From Verrucomicrobiaceae bacterium (lineage in GTDB: Bacteria; Pseudomonadota; Gammaproteobacteria; Pseudomonadales; CAMLJR01): a stretch of DNA of 64,000 nt. Below the pieces are notes generated by a model. It was given only the letters and a program-made list of their open reading frames with translations. It had not been told where the DNA came from and searched no databases. The translations under genes were made by a program, and so were the position numbers. The stretch is taken from positions 1 to 64,000 of the forward strand of contig JAQGNY010000049.1 in NCBI GenBank assembly GCA_028293825.1. The letters are read 5' to 3'. Every line of letters starts with the position of its first letter. Position 1 is the first letter of the stretch. Positions 23,066 through 31,233 of the stretch are shown here, one piece after another.

Positions 23066-24778
23066 TCAGGCTTCCGGCAATTTCATCCCCACTTGCGTAA
23101 CGCGGTCGCCGACCATGGCCATCACGACCAGCTGCACCGGCCCGACATCAACACGGTCGCCCACAACCGGGTGGCCGCGATGACGCTGGGCGATGACTTC
23201 GGACAGGCTGAGTTGTTTCAGGTCTGGGTCGATCTCCAGCCCGTACACGGCTTCAAGATCGGCGAGTAACGCATCGCCCGCCAGCGTGAACGCACCGAAG
23301 AATGAGCGTGCGGCCAGGTGCTCCGGTGTTTTCGCCGCGAGCAATTTGCCGATATCGGCAGCAGCCTGTGAATTGGACGCAATCGCCAGCCAGTCGCCCG
23401 CCAACAATTGCAAATCGCGTTGCGGCAGCAGCAGTTCGCGCTCTCTAAATACGGCCAGCAGAAAACTGTCTTTCGGTAACCGCAAAGCCTGCACCGGCGT
23501 TGCCTCGGTCTGCAGTTGTTGCATTGGCAATAAATATAATTCGTGATCGCTGTGATCGGGCAGGTTGAGCGGAATGCGCCTTTGCGGTAATCGCGGCGCC
23601 GGCACTTCGAGTTTTAATTTGCGCGCCGCCGTTGCCAGCGTGGTGCCCTGAATCAGTAGCGAGATCAGCACCACCACGCAGGTGACGTTGAACAGCAATT
23701 TGGCTTCCGGGATTTGCGCCATGATGGGAAATAGTGCGAGCACAATCGGCACCGCGCCGCGCAAGCCGACCCAGCTGATAAACGTTAGTTCGCGAAATTT
23801 CAAACCGAATGGCCGCAGACTTAATACGACGGCGAGCGGTCGTGCGACGAACATCAGAATCAACGCCAGCGCGAGTGCCGGCAATGCCATCGGTAACATC
23901 TGCGCCGGCGTCACCAATAAACCGAGAATCAAAAACAAACCGATTTGCGCAAGCCACGCCAAGCCGTCGTGCACCTGCAAAATTGTGGTCAGCAACGGCG
24001 TGCCGCTATTGCCGAGGCGTAAGCCGACCAAATAGATCGCAAGAAAACCGCTGCCTTCGAGCAGGCCGACAACCGCAAATACGGTGATGCCGGCGGTGAC
24101 GACGAGCAGCGAATACAGGCCGATGGCAAGATCGAGTTTGCGCACCAGCCAGCTTAATAAATAGCCGCCGAGCACGCCGCCAATCGCACCGATGCCGAAT
24201 TGCTGTAGAAATAATCGCAGCGCACCCCAGCCCACTTGCGTGGAGTTATGCTCGATCATTTCGAGCAGCAGTATCGTTAAAAAAATTGCCATCGGATCGT
24301 TGGTGCCGGATTCGATTTCAAGCGTCGCACTAACACGCTCGTTAAGGTGTAGGCCGCGCCCCTGTAATAAAGAAAATACTGCCGCCGCGTCGGTGGAGGC
24401 GACGATGGTGCCCATCAGTAATCCGTGCAATAGCGGCAGGTGTAATAAATAGATAGCGGCGATGCCGGTGATGCCGGCCGTCACCAGCACGCCAATCGTG
24501 GCCAATGCGGTCGCCGGTTTTAAGCCGACGCGAAACGATTGATATTTTGTACGCATACCGCCATCGAGCAAAATAATGGCGAGCGCGAGATTGCCGACTA
24601 AAAATGCCGTGTTGAAATCGTGAAATTGAATACCGCCGGGGCCGTTTTCTCCGGCGGCCATACCGACACCGAAAAATAATAATAATACCGGCAAGCCGAT
24701 GCGCGTCGACAAGGGGGTCAGGACAATACTTAAAAATAATAACGACGCGCCGACCAAAAGCGCATACAGAGCGGTCAT
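23066..24778 (-). CDS. cvrA: Potassium/proton antiporter CvrA (NhaP2 family)
   Basis: 570-residue CPA1-type cation/proton antiporter. About twelve membrane helices occupy the first 390 residues. The ion-binding motif in GTNDPMAIFLTILLLE contains the Asp pair region (TND), and STDAAAVFSLL precedes it. A cytoplasmic TrkA-C regulatory domain (RLPKDSFLLAVFRERELLLP...) and a further C-terminal domain complete the CvrA architecture. The protein would expel K+ and help volume and pH control, complementing Kup uptake upstream. The ATG at 24778 starts MTALYALLVGASLL with no long leader. Transcribed toward the LOG gene. Confidence 0.92.
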   Translation of the reverse strand: MTALYALLVGASLLFLSIVLTPLSTRIGLPVLLLFFGVGMAAGENGPGGIQFHDFNTAFLVGNLALAIILLDGGMRTKYQSFRVGLKPATALATIGVLVTAGITGIAAIYLLHLPLLHGLLMGTIVASTDAAAVFSLLQGRGLHLNERVSATLEIESGTNDPMAIFLTILLLEMIEHNSTQVGWGALRLFLQQFGIGAIGGVLGGYLLSWLVRKLDLAIGLYSLLVVTAGITVFAVVGLLEGSGFLAIYLVGLRLGNSGTPLLTTILQVHDGLAWLAQIGLFLILGLLVTPAQMLPMALPALALALILMFVARPLAVVLSLRPFGLKFRELTFISWVGLRGAVPIVLALFPIMAQIPEAKLLFNVTCVVVLISLLIQGTTLATAARKLKLEVPAPRLPQRRIPLNLPDHSDHELYLLPMQQLQTEATPVQALRLPKDSFLLAVFRERELLLPQRDLQLLAGDWLAIASNSQAAADIGKLLAAKTPEHLAARSFFGAFTLAGDALLADLEAVYGLEIDPDLKQLSLSEVIAQRHRGHPVVGDRVDVGPVQLVVMAMVGDRVTQVGMKLPEA

Positions 24779-25037
24779 CGGAACAAATCCATAAAAAGCT
24801 ATGTTTAGACTCTAACACACGCTCGCGGTCTTGCCCGGCGCGGTGCTTACGCAAATGGAAAAAGGTTCAATTGAAAAAACTACGCGCCGTTGAAAACAAT
24901 CAAAGAACCTTCTGCTAAAAATTGTTGTCCATTGATTGTTGTCCTTGAAAGTAGGCTGTTGATTCATAGCGATCATCACATTTAGTTAAAGCGATTAGCG
25001 GTGCTAAAACCGCAGCGCACAATGAGAGGAACACACT

Positions 25038-25385
25038 ATGTTTTCACACCGTGGAAAAACATTGCGTAACTTAATTGCCGCCACTATAGCCGCGCCGCTT
25101 ATCGTTGCCTGCGCCTCACATCAAGTCGCCGGTTACAGCGTCGCCCAAGCAGTGGCGGCGCCCGATGCCACGCAGGTCGTAGTAACCGGTGAAGTAGTGC
25201 AACAAGTCGATAAAGAGCACCTTTTGCTGCGCGATAGCACCGGCCAAATTAATGTCGAAGTGGATGACGATATTCTCGGCAAAGTGAAATTCGCGCCCGA
25301 CGCCCAATTGCGGGTCATGGGTAAGGTCGATCGCAACAGCGAACGCTCCGTACTGATTGCGAAAAGCGTCGAAGTGGTTAAATAA
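25038..25385 (+). CDS. BOF-fold (YgiW/YdeI-like) lipoprotein
   Basis: 115 residues. A basic N-terminus and hydrophobic segment end in L-I-V-A-C-A, a lipobox with Cys 24 or so, so it is probably a lipoprotein. The remaining 90 residues form an OB-type beta barrel: VVVTGEVVQQVDKEHLLLRD, GQINVEVDDDI, LRVMGKVDRN and VLIAKSVEVV. This pattern matches the bacterial OB-fold (BOF) family of YgiW/YdeI stress proteins, whose molecular role is poorly known. ATG 25038 has GAGAGGA upstream. A perfect hairpin at 25412-25447 ends the unit, so it is monocistronic. Confidence 0.8.
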   Translation: MFSHRGKTLRNLIAATIAAPLIVACASHQVAGYSVAQAVAAPDATQVVVTGEVVQQVDKEHLLLRDSTGQINVEVDDDILGKVKFAPDAQLRVMGKVDRNSERSVLIAKSVEVVK

Positions 25386-25411
25386 ATAGTGGTTAAATAA
25401 ATTTCCCTCAA

Positions 25412-25447
25412 TAAATAAATCACTGCCTACGCGCAGTGATTTATTTA
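25412..25447 (+). terminator. Perfect 15-bp hairpin after the BOF gene
   Basis: TAAATAAATCACTGC (25412-25426) pairs without mismatch with GCAGTGATTTATTTA (25433-25447), loop CTACGC. The T-rich 3' arm serves as terminator signal in either orientation. Confidence 0.8.
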
Positions 25448-25625
25448 TCACCGCCTTAAATTTTTTCCTCGCAATAAAATTTCATTGTTAAATCTGCTGC
25501 ATCTACGTACAGCCGACGAATTTCAATCGTGGTTTGCATGTGTCTAATTATTTAGTCATTGCGTCTACGAAAAAATAGTTTTCAATCGCGGCAAAAGTGA
25601 GCGAGCTTATCGGTGGAGCGCAACG

Positions 25626-25796
25626 ATGCTGAAGTGGGCCATTATATTTGCGCTGATATCGCTGGCGACAGGCGCATTCGGGTTTAGCGAGTTTTCATCA
25701 AGTGCGAAGGGAATAGCCAAATTCATATTCTTGGTATTTTTAATTTTATTTGTCGGGGTTTTAATTGCAGCGATGATTGGCGTTTCCAATATTTGA
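25626..25796 (+). CDS. DUF1328 small membrane protein
   Basis: 56-residue hydrophobic peptide starting MLKWAIIFALISLATGAFGF and ending AAMIGVSNI, with two membrane segments. This matches the DUF1328 (YtjA-type) family of small inner-membrane proteins found in many Proteobacteria, whose function is unknown and which are often stress-induced. ATG 25626 has GGTGGAG at 25612-25618 with 7-base spacing. The gene is preceded by the BOF terminator and followed by the repeat at 25853-25888. Confidence 0.88.
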   Translation: MLKWAIIFALISLATGAFGFSEFSSSAKGIAKFIFLVFLILFVGVLIAAMIGVSNI

Positions 25797-25852
25797 TTGA
25801 ATGCGTGAGCGTGCAAATTCAATTCAAGAATTAAAGGATGGCGTCCTCCTAT

Positions 25853-25888
25853 TTATTAAATCATTATGAGGTTATTAAATCATTATGA
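25853..25888 (+). repeat. Direct repeat with Fur-box-like core upstream of the ferritin-like gene
   Basis: TTATTAAATCATTATGA occurs at 25853-25869 and again at 25872-25888, period 19. The core AATCATTATGA matches 10 of 11 positions of the right half of the Fur 7-1-7 consensus (AATCATTATCA). Its distance of 85-120 bases before the iron-binding EncFtn-type gene suits a promoter operator. Regulation by Fur is inference only. Confidence 0.45.
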
Positions 25889-25972
25889 AGTGCCGGTGCG
25901 TAGGGTAAATACAGCCGCTGATGATTTATTCAAGCCCAATTAATTATTTGCATACCTTGTTGGAGAGTGAGC

Positions 25973-26266
25973 ATGGCAAGTGAAGGCTATCATGAACCGA
26001 TAAATGAACTGCGCAGCGAGACGCGGGATATGCATCGCGCTATTACGTCGTTAATGGAGGAGTTCGAGGCCATCGATTGGTACAACCAGCGTATCGATGC
26101 CTGCGGCGATGCGGAATTAAAAGCCATCCTCACGCATAACCGCGATGAGGAAAAAGAGCATGCGGCAATGGTGTTGGAATGGATTCGTCGCCGCGATCCC
26201 AAATTGGATGGTGAATTGCGCGACTATTTATTTACCGAGAAACCAATCGCCGACCACAAAGAGTAA
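25973..26266 (+). CDS. Encapsulated-ferritin-type (EncFtn) protein without encapsulin partner
   Basis: 97-residue helical hairpin protein of the EncFtn family, which forms ring decamers with ferroxidase centres at the dimer interface. The key residues fit Rhodospirillum rubrum EncFtn: Glu in LMEEFEAIDWYNQR (about residue 30) and E-x-x-H in HNRDEEKEHAAMVLEW (about 60-65). The ending LFTEKPIADHKE stops where other EncFtn proteins continue into a linker and a short encapsulin-docking peptide. No encapsulin gene adjoins; the next gene is argG. It may act free, be loaded differently, or its shell may lie elsewhere. ATG 25973 is preceded by GGAG at 25962-25965. Iron storage or peroxide detoxification is the family role. 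Confidence 0.88.
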   Translation: MASEGYHEPINELRSETRDMHRAITSLMEEFEAIDWYNQRIDACGDAELKAILTHNRDEEKEHAAMVLEWIRRRDPKLDGELRDYLFTEKPIADHKE

Positions 26267-26314
26267 AACCGCCGTAGGTGTTGCGAACACCCAATGTTTC
26301 CGCGCTGAGTGTTG

Positions 26315-26340
26315 AGAAGGCCTTTGGCCTTCTTTTTTTT
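26315..26340 (+). terminator. Intrinsic terminator after the EncFtn gene
   Basis: AGAAGGCC (26315-26322), TTT loop, GGCCTTCT (26326-26333), then a T run to 26340. Strong GC-rich stem with T tail. Confidence 0.92.
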
Positions 26341-26544
26341 GTTGCTTAGTTTTGTTACTTAGAAAACAAGAAGATAGAAAAAGCCCAAGAGCGGGTTAAC
26401 CCATTTCTTTCAGGATTGCATCGAGCCGCTGGGCAGTTTGCGGGCGGGCCGTTAAACTAGCGCCCTTTGTATGATTGGCAGCAGCCGGTCAGCGCTGGAT
26501 GAGTGTCCGCCGACGCAGTCGCGTCGCGGTTCTGGAGAATTGAA

Positions 26545-27765
26545 ATGTCCGAAATTAATAAAGTCGTGCTGGCGTATTCCGGCGGCCTCGATACCTCCGT
26601 TATCGTGCGCTGGTTGCAGGACACGTATAAGTGTGAAGTCATTACCTTTACTGCCGACATCGGTCAGGGCGAAGAAGTCGAGCCGGCCCGCGCCAAGGCG
26701 CAGGCGTTAGGCGTCAAACAAATTTATATCGATGATCTTCGCGAAGAGTTCGTGCGCGATTTCGTGTTCCCGATGTTTCGCGCCAATACCGTTTATGAAG
26801 GCGAATATCTGCTCGGTACATCCATTGCGCGCCCGTTAATTGCCAAGCGGCTGGTAGAAATCGCCAATGAAACCGGCGCCGATGCGGTTTCGCACGGTGC
26901 CACCGGCAAGGGCAACGATCAGGTGCGTTTCGAACTCGGTGCATATGCGTTAAAGCCCGGGATCAAAGTTATCGCGCCGTGGCGCGAGTGGGATTTAACC
27001 TCGCGCGAAACGCTGATGGCGTATTGCGAACAGCGCAATATTCCAGTCGACTTCGCCAAAGGCAAAAAGAAATCGCCGTACTCGATGGATGCGAACCTGC
27101 TGCATATTTCATATGAAGGCGGCGTGCTCGAAGATCCGTGGACCGAATGCGAAGAGAGCATGTGGCGCTGGAGCGTGGCACCGGAAAACGCGCCCGATAA
27201 AGCCACCTATATCGATCTCACTTATGAAAAAGGCGATGTCGTTGCGATCGACAGCAGCGCGATGAGCCCCGCGACAGTGCTGGCGACGCTGAATAAAATC
27301 GGCGGCGAAAACGGTATCGGTCGACTCGATCTGGTCGAGAACCGTTATGTCGGTATGAAGTCGCGCGGTTGTTACGAAACCCCGGGCGGCACGATTTTAT
27401 TGAAGGGCCATCGCGCTATCGAATCGATCACGCTCGATCGCGAAGTGGCGCATTTGAAAGACGAGTTGATGCCGAAGTACGCCAGCCTGATTTACAACGG
27501 CTATTGGTGGAGCCCGGAGCGTTTAATGTTGCAGACCATGATCGACGCATCGCAAGCGCAGGTTAATGGCGTCGTGCGCCTGAAATTGTACAAAGGCAAT
27601 GTCATCGTGGTCGGCCGGCAATCGGAACAATCGCTGTTCGATTCGAAAATTTCCACGTTCGAAGATGACGGCGGTGCCTACAACCAGAAAGACGCGGAAG
27701 GCTTTATTAAGCTCAATGCGTTGCGCATGCGTATCGCAGCGCGCAAAGGTCGCAAATTATTGTAG
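26545..27765 (+). CDS. argG: Argininosuccinate synthase ArgG
   Basis: 406-residue cytosolic enzyme joining citrulline and aspartate with ATP in arginine synthesis. The ATP-binding AYSGGLDTS is at residues 10-18. The family segments [14 protein letters not shown] and [17 protein letters not shown] (about residues 179-195) and the C-terminal KLYKGN are intact. ATG 26545 has GGAG in TCTGGAGAATTGAA. It is a single-gene unit bounded by terminators on both sides. No other arg genes are nearby. Confidence 0.97.
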   Translation: MSEINKVVLAYSGGLDTSVIVRWLQDTYKCEVITFTADIGQGEEVEPARAKAQALGVKQIYIDDLREEFVRDFVFPMFRANTVYEGEYLLGTSIARPLIAKRLVEIANETGADAVSHGATGKGNDQVRFELGAYALKPGIKVIAPWREWDLTSRETLMAYCEQRNIPVDFAKGKKKSPYSMDANLLHISYEGGVLEDPWTECEESMWRWSVAPENAPDKATYIDLTYEKGDVVAIDSSAMSPATVLATLNKIGGENGIGRLDLVENRYVGMKSRGCYETPGGTILLKGHRAIESITLDREVAHLKDELMPKYASLIYNGYWWSPERLMLQTMIDASQAQVNGVVRLKLYKGNVIVVGRQSEQSLFDSKISTFEDDGGAYNQKDAEGFIKLNALRMRIAARKGRKLL

Positions 27766-27785
27766 TTTTAAGTTTGCGCGGAGTG

Positions 27786-27813
27786 ATACCAAAACCCACG
27801 GCGGTTTTGGTAT
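27786..27813 (+). terminator. Terminator after argG
   Basis: ATACCAAAACC (27786-27796) pairs perfectly with GGTTTTGGTAT (27803-27813), loop CACGGC. The T-rich right arm follows the stop codon of argG by about 20 bases. Confidence 0.85.
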
Positions 27814-27932
27814 TCATTTCGTGGATTAAAAATTAACAAACCACGTCAGTTAGCGACCAGCCTTTACCTTTCGCAATATCTTATATTGATTTAATCGAAG
27901 CTCCTTCACTGCAAACGTTCGATAGGAAAATC

Positions 27933-28391
27933 TTAGTCGGTTGTGCGCCGACTGTAGGTGAAGAACGTTTTATCGCGCAACCAACCCAACGATTCGTATA
28001 ACGCTTGCGCCGGCAAATTATTTATTCCGGTGGTGAGATCCATCCGCGCCACGCCACTGGTCCGCGCATGAGCTTCCGCCGCCAACAGTAATGAGCGCCC
28101 AATTCCGGTGCCACGCATATCGTCCCGAACAAACAAATCGTAAAGCACATAAATGGAAGATGCTTCCACGGAGCAAAAGCTACGATATAGCTGACAAAAT
28201 CCCTTGCCTTCGCCAGCTGTATTTATCGCTAACAAGATGATTGATTCGTCGCGTTGCATTCGCGCAGTAATAAATTCCCTAGCAAGAACGATATTCGCTG
28301 CTTGCTCGTAAAACTGACGGTATAAATCGAACATTGAAGCGACGATAGCAATGTCGGAATTTTCCGCCGCTCTGATTTGAATTTCAGCCAT
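27933..28391 (-). CDS. GNAT-family N-acetyltransferase
   Basis: 152 residues with the GNAT fold: strand IQIRAAENSDIAIVASMFDLY, then IYVLYDLFVRDDMRGTGIGRSLL, where R-G-T-G-I-G-R is the acetyl-CoA pyrophosphate loop (Q/R-x-x-G-x-G/A), and the ending NLPAQALYESLGWLRDKTFFTY, the usual GNAT C-terminal strand. The order resembles small-molecule or peptide N-acetyltransferases; the substrate is unknown. I place the start at 28391 (MAEIQIR); longer versions run into the region of the neighbouring broken gene. It lies 32 bases downstream of that gene on the same strand, so both may once have shared a transcript. Confidence 0.85.
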   Translation of the reverse strand: MAEIQIRAAENSDIAIVASMFDLYRQFYEQAANIVLAREFITARMQRDESIILLAINTAGEGKGFCQLYRSFCSVEASSIYVLYDLFVRDDMRGTGIGRSLLLAAEAHARTSGVARMDLTTGINNLPAQALYESLGWLRDKTFFTYSRRTTD

Positions 28392-28423
28392 GGATGTTCT
28401 CAACGATGTACGCCGGTGATTTG

Positions 28424-28750
28424 TTATTGGGCGACGGGAATTGCCGCCAATTGAGTATTCCCGTAAGTCTTTATGAGTTTCGAAATCACTACTTGATAGC
28501 CGCTCAGCCACTGTGGCTGCGCAGCCTTTGCGTCAATATGTTTTGGATGATGCATAAGCTGTTGCAGCGCCTCTAAGGTTTTCCAGTAATACACATTTGA
28601 AACGCAGCCGCTACTTGAGTTTTCCCAAGTTTCCTCACCAAGATAGCCCGGAATGCTCTTCGTGACCGCAGTGATTGCTTGATCGAGTTTATGAAATTTT
28701 TTATCGAATTTTTTTGTTGCAAAAATGAAAGTTTATGAATGGATATCCAT
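28424..28750 (-). pseudogene. Antibiotic-biosynthesis-monooxygenase (ABM)-fold protein, start region broken
   Basis: From 28732 down to 28424 the minus strand encodes about 102 residues of a recognisable ABM/dimeric alpha-beta barrel protein: TFIFATKKFD, then IPGYLGEETWEN, YYWKTLEALQQLMHHP, and WLSGYQVVISKL, stop. These are hallmarks of small heme-degrading or monooxygenase-like proteins. There is no ATG, GTG or TTG at the expected N-terminus. The only in-frame ATG nearby (28748-28750) is separated from the body by a TAA at 28733-28735. Thus either a stop mutation killed the gene or a rare start such as ATT is used. The body itself has no other stop or frameshift, so the damage would be recent. 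Confidence 0.7.
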
Positions 28751-28984
28751 TAGTGGTGACCATTTGAAAAGTGTTAGCCATCAGCGGCATGCTTAAGGCG
28801 GTAATTTTTAAACGAATGCGCAGTAAGTTGGAAAGATCTAGCAGCGAAAAATCAATCCATATATTTGCTTCGCACTAAATCGAGCGCGTCGAGTGGCGCG
28901 GAAATTCAAGTTCTTCGAATTACGCGAAAACACTGACTATGCTAGCGTGTGCCATTAGTGAGTTTTTTAATTTTTAGGTGATAT

Positions 28985-29041
28985 ATCGCTTTGGTGTTTG
29001 GGTTTTAACTATTTAAGCCTAAAACACCAAAGCGATTTTTT
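28985..29041. terminator. Long perfect hairpin before the JmjC-type gene
   Basis: ATCGCTTTGGTGTTT (28985-28999) pairs perfectly with AAACACCAAAGCGAT (29022-29036), followed on the plus strand by TTTTT. It lies 13 bases past the 3' end of the minus-strand dioxygenase gene, where it likely terminates that transcript, although the T run points the other way. From 28751 to 28984 I see no gene. Confidence 0.65.
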
Positions 29042-29053
29042 ACAGATGTTAAT

Positions 29054-29968
29054 TTAACTATGAGCGGGGGTATGTTGTGGTTTGTGCGAAAATAATTTCA
29101 CGGTATTTTCGTTGTAATTTTTAATTTCAGAAAAGCGCAAAATTTTATCGACGACGCCCATATAGAAGCTGAGCAAGTCGCGGCGAAGTTTGGGGACGTC
29201 GGCTTCTATTTGGTTGCGTAAATACCAATCGCGACGCAAGTTCCAATTGAAGCGGTCGAGCGTGCTTTCCGCAATCGCAATACTCGGATGATTCATGTTG
29301 GTCGCATGCCACCAGCCGCCCGGCAAAAATAATGTTTCGCCTTGCTTGATCGTGATGTGAATCGGCGTCGCATGTTTAAAGTCGGGGAATTTTTCCAAAT
29401 CGACATTAAACGGATCGGTGATTCGCGAATTATTGCTGTCGAAACTAGCGCGCGGATATAAATAAGGGCTGTCTTTCGGGGCAAAAATTATTGCGTCTTT
29501 GTCGCCAAAAATTTGCGAAATAAATACATTTAAATACGTGTAATCCCAGTGCAAAACTTTAAAGCCGCTGCCTTTGGAGCCGATAAAAACCGCAACGATA
29601 CCTTTATCGATGCGCATTTTTGGCGGCAATAATTTGCTGCCCAATCGATTGTTGCGCGCGAGCGTGTGTTGACCGATATCATCCCACAGCTCCTCGAATT
29701 GCTCGTCGAGCTTTACCATTTTCAAATACGGTGTATTGCCGGTGCCGTCGGAGGTGCGGAGCGTTCGGACTAGATCGCCGACCTTCCACGGTTTTGAGTC
29801 AAAACGAACTTCTTTGTTATCGAAGCGGGATTCGAAATAGTCGAGGTTCCATTTTGTTCGCGCCGGCCAGTGCGCAGTGGCATCGGTTAAAATCACTGGC
29901 TGCGATTTTGCTACGAATTCATTTTCAAATTCTTTCAATGACAGATTTGATCTGCGCTGTATTTCCAC
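29054..29968 (-). CDS. Cupin_8/JmjC-like Fe(II)/2-oxoglutarate dioxygenase
   Basis: 304 residues with the JmjC-like cupin_8 fold. The iron ligands are likely H140-x-D142 (in LHWDYTYLNVF) and H221 in GGWWHATNM. The N-terminal FVAKSQPVILTDATAHWPA is the typical entry strand, with the W-P motif found in hydroxylases acting on proteins or small molecules. No lipid anchor or signal peptide is visible. Its substrate is unknown. Its start lies 16 bases after the stop of the SGNH lipoprotein gene, so the two probably share one transcript. Confidence 0.85.
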   Translation of the reverse strand: MEIQRRSNLSLKEFENEFVAKSQPVILTDATAHWPARTKWNLDYFESRFDNKEVRFDSKPWKVGDLVRTLRTSDGTGNTPYLKMVKLDEQFEELWDDIGQHTLARNNRLGSKLLPPKMRIDKGIVAVFIGSKGSGFKVLHWDYTYLNVFISQIFGDKDAIIFAPKDSPYLYPRASFDSNNSRITDPFNVDLEKFPDFKHATPIHITIKQGETLFLPGGWWHATNMNHPSIAIAESTLDRFNWNLRRDWYLRNQIEADVPKLRRDLLSFYMGVVDKILRFSEIKNYNENTVKLFSHKPQHTPAHS

Positions 29969-29984
29969 TGCTGTACTAGCCTCG

Positions 29985-31091
29985 CTATCGAGTGACAGGC
30001 CCTGCTATGCCGAACCTCCTGTCAGCATCGATCAGCTTTGCGATGTCATTTATGTCTATGGGTATGAAAGCGTAGTCAAAGTTTTGATTTAGTGCCTGTA
30101 ATAAATCGCGCGCCCATATTCCATTCCAAGCGACTCCGGCATGGCCATCGCCAAGAATGGCATTAACCGGCGAATTACCCTGTGTGTACGTGATTTCTTG
30201 TGGGCCGCTCAGAAATAATCCGTGGTAATTGGGGTTGCCATTGTCGTCACGCCCGCCCCAATATTTTTTGAACCAGGCGCGATCGTCCCAGAACAAAATG
30301 TTGGAATCGTCCGCGGCAATTTTTTTCATGCCGTTGTCGTACGCATCCATCACATCATTGATATTTTTTAGTTGCGTAGGCGTGGTCCAGTCATTTATCC
30401 AAGGAATAAAGTCGGCGTTGTTGAGAATGCCGATCAAGACAATGCGCGTGGTGGGATGATTCGCGCGGATAAGATCGACCGCGGTGTGCACATAGTTCGT
30501 ACAACTATCGACCTCCTTAAGCGCAGAGGCGGATAAACCGCTTTGCGCGAACCCGGCCAATGCTTCTTGAGTACCGATACTGTTAACGCCGATGCGAATG
30601 GTGATGATCCCATGCGCCCAGGCCGCCGGATTTTTATCCATGTGATAAAGAAGGCGCTGCGTTTGCCGTGACATGCCTTCGGTGAGGTTGCTGCATTTGG
30701 CGCCGGATGTTGCAAAGTTGAATTGATAATCCTCTTTGCGTGGCGCGCGATCCTCAAAGCCGAAATGACTTAGCACCGCTGCCAAGCGCCCGGACATTCC
30801 CCATTTTCCCCATTCGCCCATATTGATTTGCTGCGGCCGCAAACGCGCAATGATCTCGGTCCATTGGAATGTAATGGGGCGAAATTCCGCGCCTCTCAGG
30901 GCGGGCCCATCCAAAAAAACCATGTCGTGAAAGGAGTGGCTGTCGGAATCGCCGAGCACGCCGAAATAAACGCGCTGGTCCGCCGCCGCTTTATCGGATG
31001 CCGAACAGCCGGCCATGCCGCCGAGCGCCGCGACGGTGCCGCCGGAAATGACCATCGCCAAAAGGGTACGAAGCAAGCGAGTTTTCATCAT
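29985..31091 (-). CDS. SGNH-type hydrolase-like lipoprotein
   Basis: 368 residues from ATG 31091. A signal with a positive start (MMKTRLLRTLL) and lipobox G-M-A-G-C29 suggest an outer-membrane or periplasmic lipoprotein. The mature part opens with VLGDSDSHSFHD, similar to block I of SGNH/GDSL hydrolases (GDS), has an IRIGVNSIG segment in place of the usual G-x-N-D block III, and ends with DGHAGVAWN, like the block V D-x-x-H. The catalytic Ser, Asn and His candidates are therefore present but the motifs are loose. It could be an esterase acting on an envelope polymer. An upstream start at 31151 would displace the signal peptide, so I reject it. It is divergent from the DUF2339 gene. Confidence 0.65.
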   Translation of the reverse strand: MMKTRLLRTLLAMVISGGTVAALGGMAGCSASDKAAADQRVYFGVLGDSDSHSFHDMVFLDGPALRGAEFRPITFQWTEIIARLRPQQINMGEWGKWGMSGRLAAVLSHFGFEDRAPRKEDYQFNFATSGAKCSNLTEGMSRQTQRLLYHMDKNPAAWAHGIITIRIGVNSIGTQEALAGFAQSGLSASALKEVDSCTNYVHTAVDLIRANHPTTRIVLIGILNNADFIPWINDWTTPTQLKNINDVMDAYDNGMKKIAADDSNILFWDDRAWFKKYWGGRDDNGNPNYHGLFLSGPQEITYTQGNSPVNAILGDGHAGVAWNGIWARDLLQALNQNFDYAFIPIDINDIAKLIDADRRFGIAGPVTR

Positions 31092-31233
31092 GAGAGCAAT
31101 ATCGTTGCGAGAAATAGCATTTAGCTTAGCAAGACCGAGTTGGGATGGCATCTAGGGTATCGCTCGTCAAAAAGTATAAAATCGAAGCCGCTGCGGCAGC
31201 CTGTGTGCCTAAAATCAATTAAAGGAATAATTC

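Noticed and set aside
24342-24854. Long alternative frame across the 5' part of cvrA
   Set aside because: Shadow of a GC-rich membrane protein gene; Arg/His-rich sequence without domain features.
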